NCBI GenBank assembly: GCA_045591985.1
Contig: JAZNTV010000073.1
Coordinates: forward strand, 1 to 12,433
Length of the DNA stretch: 12,433 bases
Direction of reading: 5' to 3'
Source of the DNA: SIG588 sp045591985
GTDB lineage: Bacteria; Bacillota; Clostridia; Oscillospirales; Acutalibacteraceae
The stretch's first letter is position 1. Each line of letters begins with the position of its first letter. Under the pieces are notes generated by a model, which was not told where the DNA came from, did no database searches, and saw nothing but the letters and a program-made list of their open reading frames with translations. This document shows positions 1 to 8,454 of this stretch, one piece after another. Both the position numbers and the translations under genes were made by a program.

Positions 1-3000
1 TTTACCGTCTTCGAAGAAGTAGTAGGTACCCTTTTCGATGCCGAACTCTTCCGATCCGCTGATGGAGAATCGACCCGTCTTCACCGCACCCGTGGAGGTG
101 ACGTAGTAATACGCGTCTTCCACCTGCACCAGGCCGGCGCCCAGTTTCAACACACCGTCTACGTAATAGTACCCATCGACAATGGTCGCATTGGTCAGTT
201 CCACCACTTTGGTATCGCCGCAGGTCAAGCAGGTGTACATTTTTTCACCCGCCACGCCGCCGGCAGGCTCGCGCAACACCACACCGTTATCCCACGCATG
301 ACCGAGGGCGGCGACCGACGTTTGCGGTATCACAATATTGCCGCAGGTCGCGCAGTGCGAACCCGCCGTCAGACCGATGGTCTCACAGGTCGGCGCGACC
401 GCCGCATCTTCCACGATGTTCGCGTGGGTGGTCGCGCGTTTGGTCCGGCACAGGTCACACAGACTGTCACACACTGCCGACCAGTCGTGCTCATCGAAAC
501 AGGGCGTGTTGTAGGCAAAGGTGGCATCCGTAAGGGCGGTGTTGTAGGACTTCACGTCCACCAACGTCCAGTCGCCCGCCGTACCGACGAAATACACGTC
601 GGTCAGATCATCACACAGATAGAACGCATTCGCGCCGATCGTCTTGGTGTTCTTGGTCAGATACACCGTCGTCAACGCCGTCGCCGCACGGAACAGACGC
701 GGCGGCACACTTTCCACCGTTTTACCGATATACACCGTGGTGAGCGCCGTACACCCATGGAACACGGGATACGCGTTCACACCCGCCGAAGTACAGTTGG
801 CCGCATAATAGTAGACCTTCGACAAAGCAGTGCAATCTTTAAAGGCGTATTGGCCGATCGAGGTGATCGTCGTGGGGATGGTCACCGCCGTCATGTTCAC
901 ACAATTGCGGAACGCATCTTTTTCGATCGCCGTCACCACACAGCCGTCCAACATCGAGGGGATGATCACCTCACCGCACACCGTCGCACGCACTTTGGTA
1001 ATGGTTACCTTGCCGTCGACGACCGTATAGGTAAAGGCGCCTTCGTTGGCATCCGCACCGCACACGTCGCACACACTGTCGAACGCGTCGGTATACGTGT
1101 GGACACCTGTAGGAAGCGTCTCCTGCGCCACCAACACCTCACCGCACACATCGCAGTGTTTGCCTTCGGTCAGCCCTGTGGCCGTGCAGGTCGGAGCAAC
1201 CGCCTCGTCGATCACTTCGCGGTGGCCCACAGCGGCAACCGTTTCGCCCGCCGCCACAAAGGCCTCGCAATCGGCACACACCGTATCGCCGCTGTAACCG
1301 TCGGTAGTACAGGTGGCCGACACGGCATTCACTGTCTTGGTATTCGCATGCGTACACGCGGCGTAATGCCAGGTAGCGTTGAGCAACGGGGCGTTGTTAT
1401 CGCCGATCGCAATGGCAGCACGATCCTCTTCGTTGCCGCCGTAATAGACAGTGGTCAGTTTCGTACATTTGTTGAACGCATAGTCACCGATGGATTCCAC
1501 CGAACGCGGCAAATGCAGTTCGGTCATCGCACTGATCTGCATAAACGCACGATCACCGATGGTTTTCAAACTTTCCGGCAACGTAAGACTCGGCACATAC
1601 AGGCAATAGTTAAACGCATACGAACCAATGCTTTCGATGCCTTCTTCGAAGGTGATCGAGGTCATACGCGTGCCGCTGCGAAACGCCTGTACACCAATGC
1701 GCTTCACGTGAGAAGGAATGGTCAGCGAACGGATCGCAGTACAATAGGCAAATGCATAATCCTTTACTTCATAGACATCGTCGGGAATCACCAACTGTTT
1801 CAGTTCCTCACCGTTCAAATACAGTTTCTGTGCCGTTTTCAGCGGATTGGATGCCGCCGTTTCAAAGGTGATGTGACACCACGCCGAAAGATCGGTGATG
1901 TTCACTTTGGTCAGTCCCGTGCACCCGTCGAACGCATCTGCACCGATGGCGATAATGCTCGGCGGCACGGTCACCGTCGTCATCGCGCTACAACCTTGGA
2001 AGGCCTCCGCCGCAATAGCCGTTACAGGGACGCCCTTAATCGTTTCGGGAATCACCACGTGGCCGCTGAGAGTGGTGTCGGCATCGGTAACGGTCGCCTT
2101 GCCGTCGGCGATCGTGTAGCGGATATACCGCACCTCGCCGCACACATCACAAGAAAGGTCGGCCGTGTCGGTATAGGTATGTTTACCGGTGGCAACGATC
2201 GTCTCGCCCGCCTGTACCAACTCGCCGCAATCCGCGCAATACACATCACCCGTATAGCCGTTTTCGCTGCAAGTGGCATCGACAGCGTTTTCGGTAACGG
2301 TATTCGCGTGTGTGCAAGAGACTTCGGTATAGTGCCACGCGGCATTGGTCAGAGCGCTGTTGTTCGAACCGAATGTCATATTCGCACGATCGCTTACTGC
2401 ACCGTCGAAGTACACATCGGTCAGATTGTCACACAAATAGAAGGCGTTCAAGCCGATCGACGCGGTGTTCTTTGTAAGATACACGGCAGTCAGCGAAGTT
2501 ACCCCACGGAACACACGCGGCGACACACTCTCGACATTCTCGCCGATATACACCGTGGTAAGCGCCGTGCATCCGTGGAATACGGGATAGGCGTTCACGC
2601 CCGCCGCGGTGCAATTCACCGCGTTGTAATACACCGTCGCCAAGGAGGTGCAATCGCGGAACGCATAGTTACCGATGGAGGTAATGCTTGCGGGAATGGT
2701 AAGTTCCGTGATATCCACACAATCCCGCAACGCATTCTCTCCGATCGCCGTAACGGGATAGCCCTTGATACTCGACGGAAGTATTACCTTGCCGTAGGCG
2801 CCTTCCCACAAATCGGTGATGGTGGCGACCCCGTCGGTCACGGTATAGGTATAGTAACCATACACAAGGAACTGATCTTCCCCGCACACGTCACAAAGGT
2901 TATCGTCCCCCGGGGTATGACCTTTCGAGGAAATGCGTGTGCCGACTTTCACCGTCACGCCGCAGTCGTTACACACGGTATCGCCTGTGTAACCGGAGGT

Positions 3001-5862
3001 TGTACAGGTAGCTTCCTTTGCATTTTTTACCGTTGTGTTTGCGTGATCACACCCGCCTTCGGCGTAGTGCCACAACGCATTGTGCAACTTTTCGTTGTAG
3101 TTTCCGATCACCATAGCACCATGGGTAGCGGGACTGCCGCCGTATTGCACGTCGCTCAAAGCGTTACAATAGTTGAATGCGTAATCGTTAACGGTGGTCA
3201 CGCTTACGGGGATCGTGATGTTCGTGAGCGCGCTGCACGAGCTGAACGCGCGTTTTCCGATGGTGGTCACACCGCTCGGCAACAAGATCTCCGTAAGCTT
3301 GCTGCAACCGCTAAACGCCTCTTCGGGAATACTCGTCAATTTCGACGACAACACCACCTGTGTCAAAGCGCTGTTGTATCTGAACGCGGCGGTGCCGATC
3401 TCTTGCACACTGTCGGGCAACACCAGCGTCGAAACAGCGGCACAACTTGCGAATGCGCCGTTGCCAATATGCTCCACACCGTCTTCGATCGTCAGCGTGC
3501 TCATCATGTAGCACCCGTCAAATGCATAATCGCCAACACTCTGTACACTGCCGGGAATAGTCACCCCGCGCAGGTTCGAACACCCCTGAAACGCGCGACT
3601 ACCGATACTTTGCAACCCGCTCGGCAGCGTCATTTCCGAAAACGCCGCGCAACCGGCAAATGCACTGTCACCGATAGTCTTGACCGCACTTCCCATTGTC
3701 AGCGTTGCCAACTGTTCACAACCATAGAAGGCCCCGGCGGGAATATTGGTCACCGCGTTGCCGATGATCACTTTATTCAACTTCGTGCAACCGGTAAACA
3801 CCGGTTCACCGGTGACCGCCATCGCCGTGCAATCGGTTGCATTGAATCTCACCGTGATCAGCGCCTTGCAATCGCCGAACGCACGCGACGGAATGGTCTG
3901 CACATTTTTGCCGATAGAAATCGTCTGCAACTTGGTACAAGACGAAAAAACTGTGGGCGAATACAGACTGTTGCCGATTTTTGTACAGTTGCGCGCGTTG
4001 TAATTCAGCGTGGCCAACGCGGTGCAACCCGCAACCAGATACGGCGGGATCGTTGTCACATCTTCACCGATCGTCAGAGTCTTTACTGCCGTGCAACCGT
4101 CAAACGCCGGATACACCTCACTGCCCATCGACGTGCAGTCAACTGCATTGTATTCCACCGAAGCAAGTGCCGTACAACCGCCAAATGCGCGATTCCCCAC
4201 GGTTTCCACGCCGCGACCGACAGTCACTTTCGTGAGAGCGGTACAATTGTAAAACGCACTATAGCCGATCGTTTTCACGCTGTCGGGAATCACCAACGTT
4301 GTGATCGCTGTATATCTGAAAGCCGTCTCATCGATGATCTGAACACCTTCGCCGAGTGTCAATTCCGAAAGAGACGAACACGCGGAAAATGCATTTCGAC
4401 CGATCACTTTTACGCTGTCGGACAGAGTGACCTTCGTAAGCGCGGTGCAATTGTAAAACGCATTAAAGCCAATATCCTCGACCCCGTCGGGAATCGTGAT
4501 CTCCTGAAGAGCACACTGGGCGAACGCATAGTCACCGATGCTCGTTACACGGCCGTCTTCGGGAATCACACTGTTACCGCAACCCGCGATCAACACGGCG
4601 GAGGCCTTTTCGATCAAGCAATTGCCCGCACCGTAATAGGCCGTGTTCCCCGTCCGGACCGTAATGGTGTGCACTGCCGTACTGCCGCGCAACACGCCGT
4701 CGCCAATACTTGTCACACTTTCCGAAAAATCGATCGACGTAAGCGACTCGCAATACGAAAACGCGCCCTCGCCAATCGTCTTCACACCGTTTTCCATCTG
4801 TACGTCAACCAATTGGGCACACTCGTAAAACGCGTACTTACCGATGGTTTTTACCGCCGCAGGAACCGTAATGCGCGTAACAGCGGCACCCGAAAACGCA
4901 TAGTCGCCGATGCTCGTCACACTGCCGTCTCCGGGAATCACGCTGTTTTTCGTGCCGAGCCACAACTCTTTGCTCGCCGTGTGGATAATACAGTTGTTTT
5001 GGCTGTGCAGCACACTGTTGTCCGCCGCCACCGTCACCGTTTCCAAGGGAGACGCCGCATCAAATGCCAAACGACTGATATTGGTAACACCGCTGCCGAT
5101 GGTAAGCGATGTCAATGCCTCGCACTGCGAAAACGCATAATCGCCAATACTGACCACCGAATTCGGAACGGTGATCGAGGTCACCGAACTGCGCGAGAAC
5201 GCACTGCCTGCAATCGTCTTGGTGCCTTCGCGGATCACACAATCCTTCGTAACATCATAAGACACATTGATCAAATGATTGCCGCTATACAACAAGCCGT
5301 CTTCGTCGTAGTTGTCGGCGTAATCAAGAAACCCCGACCCGACAAACAGGCCGTCACCCATACTGATAACACTGTCGGGCAAAACGATAGAATGCAACAC
5401 ATCGCACAACTGAAAGGCACCGTCGCCAATGGTGTGCACACTATCGGGTAAGATCACTTCGGTAAGCGACGAGCATTCACCGAACGCACAGCGACCGAGT
5501 GTCGTCACGCCGTACTGTACCGTCACGGAAACCAACCCGTAACATTTTTCAAAAGCATGATCTTCGATTCTGCGCACCGAATCCGGAATGGTGAGCGACG
5601 TAATATATCCTGCGCGATTGAACGCCGCACGACCGATCACACGCACGGGATATCCGCCGAGTGTCGACGGAATCGTAACATCCCCCTTGATACCGAGCAC
5701 ATCTACGCCGGTAATCGTCGCCTCACCGTTAGTCACCGTATAGGTATAATACCCATACGTGTATTCCTCTGCTTTTGCCGCGAACGAAAGCTCCACCGCC
5801 CCCGCCGGAATGAGCGACACCAAAAGCAACAGTGTCAACATCCATGACAACACACGTTTCAT
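1..5862 (-). CDS. BspA-like giant leucine-rich-repeat surface protein, 3' end beyond the window
   Basis: Secreted LRR_5 (BspA/TpLRR-type) protein, 1,954 codons visible with no stop. The start ATG at 5862 has AGAAGGAG eight bases upstream. Residues 1-31 form a signal peptide (KR, then LTLLLLVSLIPAGA, with AKA before EE). About 49 repeats of the form xxIGxxAFxxCxxLTxLTIPxSV fall in four blocks, at about 36-930, 1001-1175, 1244-1497 and 1609-1781. Blocks open with a YTYTVxxGxAxIT strand. The first three end in a WHY motif followed by a Cys/His-rich linker (CxH, CxxC, CxxC); a similar Cys-rich stretch follows block 4. From about 1891, YYYVDGVLK and YYYVTSTGAVKTG resemble choline- or glucan-binding wall repeats, so the C-terminus probably anchors the protein to the wall. 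Family members are implicated in adhesion; the ligand cannot be told here. The gene lies 48 bp after the transporter with no clear promoter or terminator between them. Codons TTA, CTA and TCA are almost absent. Confidence 0.93.
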   Translation of the reverse strand, partial: MKRVLSWMLTLLLLVSLIPAGAVELSFAAKAEEYTYGYYTYTVTNGEATITGVDVLGIKGDVTIPSTLGGYPVRVIGRAAFNRAGYITSLTIPDSVRRIEDHAFEKCYGLVSVTVQYGVTTLGRCAFGECSSLTEVILPDSVHTIGDGAFQLCDVLHSIVLPDSVISMGDGLFVGSGFLDYADNYDEDGLLYSGNHLINVSYDVTKDCVIREGTKTIAGSAFSRSSVTSITVPNSVVSIGDYAFSQCEALTSLTIGSGVTNISRLAFDAASPLETVTVAADNSVLHSQNNCIIHTASKELWLGTKNSVIPGDGSVTSIGDYAFSGAAVTRITVPAAVKTIGKYAFYECAQLVDVQMENGVKTIGEGAFSYCESLTSIDFSESVTSIGDGVLRGSTAVHTITVRTGNTAYYGAGNCLIEKASAVLIAGCGNSVIPEDGRVTSIGDYAFAQCALQEITIPDGVEDIGFNAFYNCTALTKVTLSDSVKVIGRNAFSACSSLSELTLGEGVQIIDETAFRYTAITTLVIPDSVKTIGYSAFYNCTALTKVTVGRGVETVGNRAFGGCTALASVEYNAVDCTSMGSEVYPAFDGCTAVKTLTIGEDVTTIPPYLVAGCTALATLNYNARNCTKIGNSLYSPTVFSSCTKLQTISIGKNVQTIPSRAFGDCKALITVRFNATDCTAMAVTGEPVFTGCTKLNKVIIGNAVTNIPAGAFYGCEQLATLTMGSAVKTIGDSAFAGCAAFSEMTLPSGLQSIGSRAFQGCSNLRGVTIPGSVQSVGDYAFDGCYMMSTLTIEDGVEHIGNGAFASCAAVSTLVLPDSVQEIGTAAFRYNSALTQVVLSSKLTSIPEEAFSGCSKLTEILLPSGVTTIGKRAFSSCSALTNITIPVSVTTVNDYAFNYCNALSDVQYGGSPATHGAMVIGNYNEKLHNALWHYAEGGCDHANTTVKNAKEATCTTSGYTGDTVCNDCGVTVKVGTRISSKGHTPGDDNLCDVCGEDQFLVYGYYTYTVTDGVATITDLWEGAYGKVILPSSIKGYPVTAIGENALRDCVDITELTIPASITSIGNYAFRDCTSLATVYYNAVNCTAAGVNAYPVFHGCTALTTVYIGENVESVSPRVFRGVTSLTAVYLTKNTASIGLNAFYLCDNLTDVYFDGAVSDRANMTFGSNNSALTNAAWHYTEVSCTHANTVTENAVDATCSENGYTGDVYCADCGELVQAGETIVATGKHTYTDTADLSCDVCGEVRYIRYTIADGKATVTDADTTLSGHVVIPETIKGVPVTAIAAEAFQGCSAMTTVTVPPSIIAIGADAFDGCTGLTKVNITDLSAWCHITFETAASNPLKTAQKLYLNGEELKQLVIPDDVYEVKDYAFAYCTAIRSLTIPSHVKRIGVQAFRSGTRMTSITFEEGIESIGSYAFNYCLYVPSLTLPESLKTIGDRAFMQISAMTELHLPRSVESIGDYAFNKCTKLTTVYYGGNEEDRAAIAIGDNNAPLLNATWHYAACTHANTKTVNAVSATCTTDGYSGDTVCADCEAFVAAGETVAAVGHREVIDEAVAPTCTATGLTEGKHCDVCGEVLVAQETLPTGVHTYTDAFDSVCDVCGADANEGAFTYTVVDGKVTITKVRATVCGEVIIPSMLDGCVVTAIEKDAFRNCVNMTAVTIPTTITSIGQYAFKDCTALSKVYYYAANCTSAGVNAYPVFHGCTALTTVYIGKTVESVPPRLFRAATALTTVYLTKNTKTIGANAFYLCDDLTDVYFVGTAGDWTLVDVKSYNTALTDATFAYNTPCFDEHDWSAVCDSLCDLCRTKRATTHANIVEDAAVAPTCETIGLTAGSHCATCGNIVIPQTSVAALGHAWDNGVVLREPAGGVAGEKMYTCLTCGDTKVVELTNATIVDGYYYVDGVLKLGAGLVQVEDAYYYVTSTGAVKTGRFSISGSEEFGIEKGTYYFFEDGK
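589..864 (-). repeat. Internal duplication in the LRR gene, copy B (block 4)
   Basis: Encodes residues 1667-1758. It aligns without gaps to 2407-2682 at an offset of exactly 1,818 bases (606 codons). By hand, 72 of 92 residues are identical between the two translated copies, including AGVNAYPVFHGCTALTTVYI and the end motif NAFYLCDxLTDVYF. This exceeds ordinary LRR unit similarity and points to segmental duplication or recombination within the gene. Confidence 0.85.
2407..2682 (-). repeat. Internal duplication in the LRR gene, copy A (block 2)
   Basis: Encodes residues 1061-1152 and is the partner of the copy at 589-864. Both copies contain the atypical long unit with the NAYPVF motif, and both sit between Cys-rich linkers, so the duplicated unit was probably the whole module of linker plus short LRR block. 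Confidence 0.85.
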
Positions 5863-5910
5863 ACATATTTCTCCTTCTGAAAACAGCGGCAAACCCACTG
5901 CATATTCCGT

Positions 5911-6807
5911 TTATACCGTTCTTTTCGTCGGCATTTGCGCCAAAATCACGGCCGCAAACATCACCGCACAGCCGATCGCTTCTCGCGGAGTGGGCCATTG
6001 CAACAAAATAAGTGCCCCTGCCAACACCGCAAACACCGATTCGAGCGACATCAAGATTGACGCCAACGCCGGCTGGGTGCGCTTTTGCCCCAGAATTTGC
6101 AACGTATACGCCACACCGCTCGAAAGCACACCCGTGTAGCACAGCGGCAACCAGGTGGCCGCCACCGCCTGCCACGTGAGTGTCGGCTCGAAAATGAGCG
6201 CCGTAACACCGTTTAGCATACCGCTCATCACAAATTGCAGGCAAGAGAGTAACACACCGTCCACACGAGTGACAAAATGATCCACCGCTATGATCTGTGC
6301 AGTAAACAGCACCGCGCACGCCAGTGTGTACGCATCGCCGCGGTTGATGCTGAAGCCGTTCTCGCCGCACAGCAGATATAACCCGACCGTTGCCGCCAGA
6401 GTGCCTATTGCAAGTAGCGGCGACACCCTACGGCGAAACAGCACGAACCCCGCGAGCGGCACCAAGACCACATAGAGCGCCGTGATAAAGCCCGATTTCC
6501 CAACGGTGGTATACATCAATCCGATCTGCTGTAAGGCCGAGGCCAAAAACAGAAACCCACCGCAAACCGCACCGCCGAGCAGGGCGTCTTTACACCGCGT
6601 CGGCGTATGTATCGTTCGGCGCTTGCGCCAAAGGATCACCGGCAACAGCACCGCCGCCCCCATAAAGAAACGGATCGAACCGAAACTGAACGGACCGATA
6701 TGATCCATCGCTACACTTTGCGCCACAAAGGCACAGCCCCAAATGACAGCAGCCAACAACAACATAGCGCTGCCGACAAGCGACCCTTTATTTTTCACGT
6801 TACCCAT
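5911..6807 (-). CDS. EamA/DMT-family transporter (RhaT/YdcZ-type permease)
   Basis: A 298-residue integral membrane protein of the drug/metabolite transporter superfamily, usual length about 300. Two EamA halves (about 14-146 and 158-291) give ten predicted helices. Family marks include LLLAAVIWGCAFVAQ in helix 1, SIRFF near residue 45, the AL..IGLMYTTVGKSGFITALYVV stretch around 91-114, and in the second half GVAYTLQILGQ with QPALASILMSLESVFAVLAG. Family members export or import small metabolites; the substrate cannot be told from sequence. The start ATG overlaps the 3' end of the upstream phosphodiesterase by 8 bp and lacks a strong ribosome binding site of its own, which suggests translational coupling. 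The surface-protein gene follows after 48 bp on the same strand. Confidence 0.93.
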   Translation of the reverse strand: MGNVKNKGSLVGSAMLLLAAVIWGCAFVAQSVAMDHIGPFSFGSIRFFMGAAVLLPVILWRKRRTIHTPTRCKDALLGGAVCGGFLFLASALQQIGLMYTTVGKSGFITALYVVLVPLAGFVLFRRRVSPLLAIGTLAATVGLYLLCGENGFSINRGDAYTLACAVLFTAQIIAVDHFVTRVDGVLLSCLQFVMSGMLNGVTALIFEPTLTWQAVAATWLPLCYTGVLSSGVAYTLQILGQKRTQPALASILMSLESVFAVLAGALILLQWPTPREAIGCAVMFAAVILAQMPTKRTV

Positions 6808-7579
6808 TACACACCGAGCGGCCTTCCCATTCCTTCACAGGCGAAAGTCCCATCACCGCCGTAATCGTGGGAGCGATATCCAAAAGTGAGCAGTTTTCCG
6901 CAAGCGGACCTGCCTTAAAATCTTTGCCGCGGAAGAACATCGGAATGGTCATATCCTCGGACATCTCGCTGCCGTGTCCGCGGTCGTGACCGCCGTGATC
7001 CGCCGTGATGATAACGGTGTAGTCATCGCCGAAACGATCGATCACCCGCTTCACATTATCCAGCGCCATCGACACACGGCGCAGATACTCTTCGCTCATC
7101 CAGCCGTTGTCGTGACCGCCTTTTTCGTCGGTATCTACCAAATACAAGAACGCCAGATCCACCTGTTCGGCCTCCAACGTACGCAACGCCGCGTCGGTCA
7201 GCATACCGTCCACGCTTTCGAAGGTATAGGACTGAATGAACGTTGCAAATTTCATAGCACCGGGGCGGGCGATATCCCGCATATTTTCCCAACCGTAAAA
7301 GATAGCGCACGTACCGTCTGCATCCGCCACCCGCTCGAACACGCCCTTAATGTTATGTATCTGCGGAGTGTAGGCATTGGAAAGAATGCCGTGGCGAGAG
7401 GGTTCCACCGATAACGCCATAGACATGTGGCACGGCAGCGTGATCGACGGCACCATTGACCGCGCAGTATAACAATACGCACATTCGGCCTCCAGCGTCT
7501 TCACATAGGGATTGCCGCATTGCTGCATGCCGTCGGGACGCATACCGTCGATCGAGATCAAAATCACTTTCTTATCCAT
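6800..7579 (-). CDS. Alkaline-phosphatase-superfamily phosphodiesterase (type I phosphodiesterase/nucleotide pyrophosphatase-like)
   Basis: Three consecutive ATGs occur at 7585, 7582 and 7579. The AGAAGG site lies 2, 5 and 8 bases from them, so the third is preferred (259 residues); family members also begin MDKKVILISIDG. Two-metal site residues of the superfamily are visible: D11 (ISIDGMRPD), nucleophile T47 (PSITLPCH), D149 and H156 (DTDEKGGH, the usual D-x6-H), D194-H195 (TADHGGHD) and H202 (RGHG). It therefore should hydrolyse a phosphodiester, pyrophosphate or phosphate monoester. It is shorter than typical nucleotide pyrophosphatase/phosphodiesterase proteins (about 400 residues) and has no signal peptide, so it is probably cytosolic. 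It is the first gene of a likely operon with the transporter. The substrate is unknown. Confidence 0.9.
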   Translation of the reverse strand: MDKKVILISIDGMRPDGMQQCGNPYVKTLEAECAYCYTARSMVPSITLPCHMSMALSVEPSRHGILSNAYTPQIHNIKGVFERVADADGTCAIFYGWENMRDIARPGAMKFATFIQSYTFESVDGMLTDAALRTLEAEQVDLAFLYLVDTDEKGGHDNGWMSEEYLRRVSMALDNVKRVIDRFGDDYTVIITADHGGHDRGHGSEMSEDMTIPMFFRGKDFKAGPLAENCSLLDIAPTITAVMGLSPVKEWEGRSVCNG

Positions 7580-7616
7580 CATCATTGCCTTCTCTCATAT
7601 GTCGATATACTGAAAA

Positions 7617-7645
7617 AGTATACCACATATTCGCTCGAAAAGCAA
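7617..7645 (-). promoter_or_regulatory. Extended -10 promoter for the phosphodiesterase/transporter operon
   Basis: On the minus strand, -35 TTGCTT (7645-7640), a 17-base spacer, and -10 TATACT (7622-7617) preceded by TGG, an extended -10 element. It lies about 30 bases upstream of the phosphodiesterase start. No other promoter of this quality is seen before the transporter or surface-protein genes. Confidence 0.7.
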
Positions 7646-7702
7646 GAAAAATATACACCTCTTTCGACCGTTCACTCTTGGCGTTCGTTTTAGCCGAACC
7701 TC

Positions 7703-7738
7703 AAAAAGAAAAAAGGAGCCCCCCGCCGAGGACGCACC
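7703..7738 (-). terminator. Imperfect intrinsic terminator after the membrane protein gene
   Basis: On the minus strand a G/C-rich imperfect hairpin (7738-7715: GGTGC/GCTCC with a T-T mismatch, then TCCT/GGGG closing on CGGC) is followed by TTTTTTCTTTTT. It lies about 50 bases downstream of the stop codon at 7791. The stem has two mismatches, so confidence is moderate. Confidence 0.5.
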
Positions 7739-7790
7739 TTTGATTGGTGTCGCTAACCGAAAAAACAGTCAGAAACAAACCATTTTCCCC

Positions 7791-8327
7791 TTATTGGTAA
7801 GCCTTAACGGATTCAAAAACGGCTTTCGCCTGTTGTATGTTCTTCAAATAATACAACTTGTACGTTTGTTTGTCGGATACAATATACCCAACGTCTGCCC
7901 ATTTGGATTTAAGCAAACCGGGCTCACTGTTCTTGGGTAGGACCTCAAACCTGTCCACATCCTTAACGTCCAGATGAATCAACTGACCTTCACACATAAC
8001 ACACAGCGTTGTTCCGTCGATACGCAATCCGTATCGCTTCGCATCTTTTTCCCATTTTGAAAACAATGCGATCAAAATCAACGAACCGATATCTACGATC
8101 GGCAACAAACACGCTACACCGATGATGCGCGATAACAAACTCCTGTTCGCTGCCGTATGAAAATGATATCCATAACCAAAAAAGGAATCGGAAGTCGCCT
8201 CAATATAATTGGGAATTTCCACCGCTAAAAAAGCGATGGCAACCAACGAAAAAACAAGTAAAACGGCAACAAGCCCCCACTTGCAAATTTTGAATGTGTC
8301 TTTTACATTCAACGCCTCGAATTTCAT
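7791..8327 (-). CDS. Two-helix membrane protein with possible PH-like cytosolic tail
   Basis: 178 residues from the ATG at 8327, chosen because GGGGGAGG lies nine bases upstream; an ATG 12 codons further out (8363) lacks such a site. Two hydrophobic helices are seen at about 17-39 (GLVAVLLVFSLVAIAFLAV) and 70-89 (IGVACLLPIVDIGSLILIAL). A charged tail follows, alternating short strands (LRIDGTTLCVMC, QLIHLDVKDVDRFEVL, YIVSDKQTYKLYYL) and ending in an amphipathic helix (QQAKAVFESVKAY). That layout resembles bacterial PH-like domains, but this is fold-level inference only. I do not recognise the gene. It is divergent from the XRE repressor gene and shares its operator region. It is AT-rich compared with the genes to its left. 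Confidence 0.8.
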   Translation of the reverse strand: MKFEALNVKDTFKICKWGLVAVLLVFSLVAIAFLAVEIPNYIEATSDSFFGYGYHFHTAANRSLLSRIIGVACLLPIVDIGSLILIALFSKWEKDAKRYGLRIDGTTLCVMCEGQLIHLDVKDVDRFEVLPKNSEPGLLKSKWADVGYIVSDKQTYKLYYLKNIQQAKAVFESVKAYQ

Positions 8328-8401
8328 GTTTCTTTTCCTCCCCCGGGTGTGTACAGTCGACATTACACGCCGAAAAGCACGTAATTACCGCTGCCCATAC
8401 A

Positions 8402-8430
8402 CAATTATATCTGTATTACAGATATAATTG
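8402..8430. promoter_or_regulatory. Palindrome P1, probable XRE operator over divergent promoters
   Basis: A perfect inverted repeat with 14-bp arms (CAATTATATCTGTA and its complement) around one central T. It contains TATAAT on both strands (8423-8428 plus, 8404-8409 minus). It shares the half-site ATATCT-N7-AGATAT with P2 27 bp away. Binding here would cover core promoter elements of both divergent genes. Confidence 0.8.
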
Positions 8431-8434
8431 TCAA
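8404..8434 (-). promoter_or_regulatory. Leftward promoter of the membrane protein gene
   Basis: On the minus strand, a perfect -35 TTGACA (8434-8429) and perfect -10 TATAAT (8409-8404), separated by 19 bases, longer than the preferred 17. The unusual spacing, together with P1 filling the spacer, suggests a promoter that depends on or is controlled by a bound regulator. Confidence 0.6.
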
Positions 8435-8454
8435 TATCTTAATTAAAGATATTG
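8433..8454. promoter_or_regulatory. Palindrome P2, second probable XRE operator
   Basis: Inverted repeat CAATATCTT-N5-AAGATATTG beginning at 8433. The core ATATCT-N7-AGATAT (8434-8452) matches the half-sites and spacing of P1, which supports one dimeric regulator binding both. It touches the leftward -35 box and the likely start of the rightward transcript. Confidence 0.75.

Noticed and set aside
1..5451. Very long open frame on the plus strand opposite the LRR gene (ATG at 298)
   Set aside because: It is codon-for-codon complementary to the surface protein, has low-complexity His/Arg-rich content, no ribosome binding site and no family. Codon avoidance in the real gene explains its openness.
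5729..6370. Minus-strand open frame of 213 codons bridging the transporter and the surface gene
   Set aside because: It is out of frame with both well-supported genes and has a Cys/Gly-rich composition typical of shadow frames.
7683..7699. GTTCG/CGAAC hairpin considered as a terminator
   Set aside because: The stem is five bp and neither strand has a following T-run; the hairpin at 7715-7738 with its T-tract is better.
8327..8363. Twelve-residue N-terminal extension of the membrane protein
   Set aside because: The outer ATG lacks a good ribosome binding site, while GGGGGAGG precedes the ATG at 8327.
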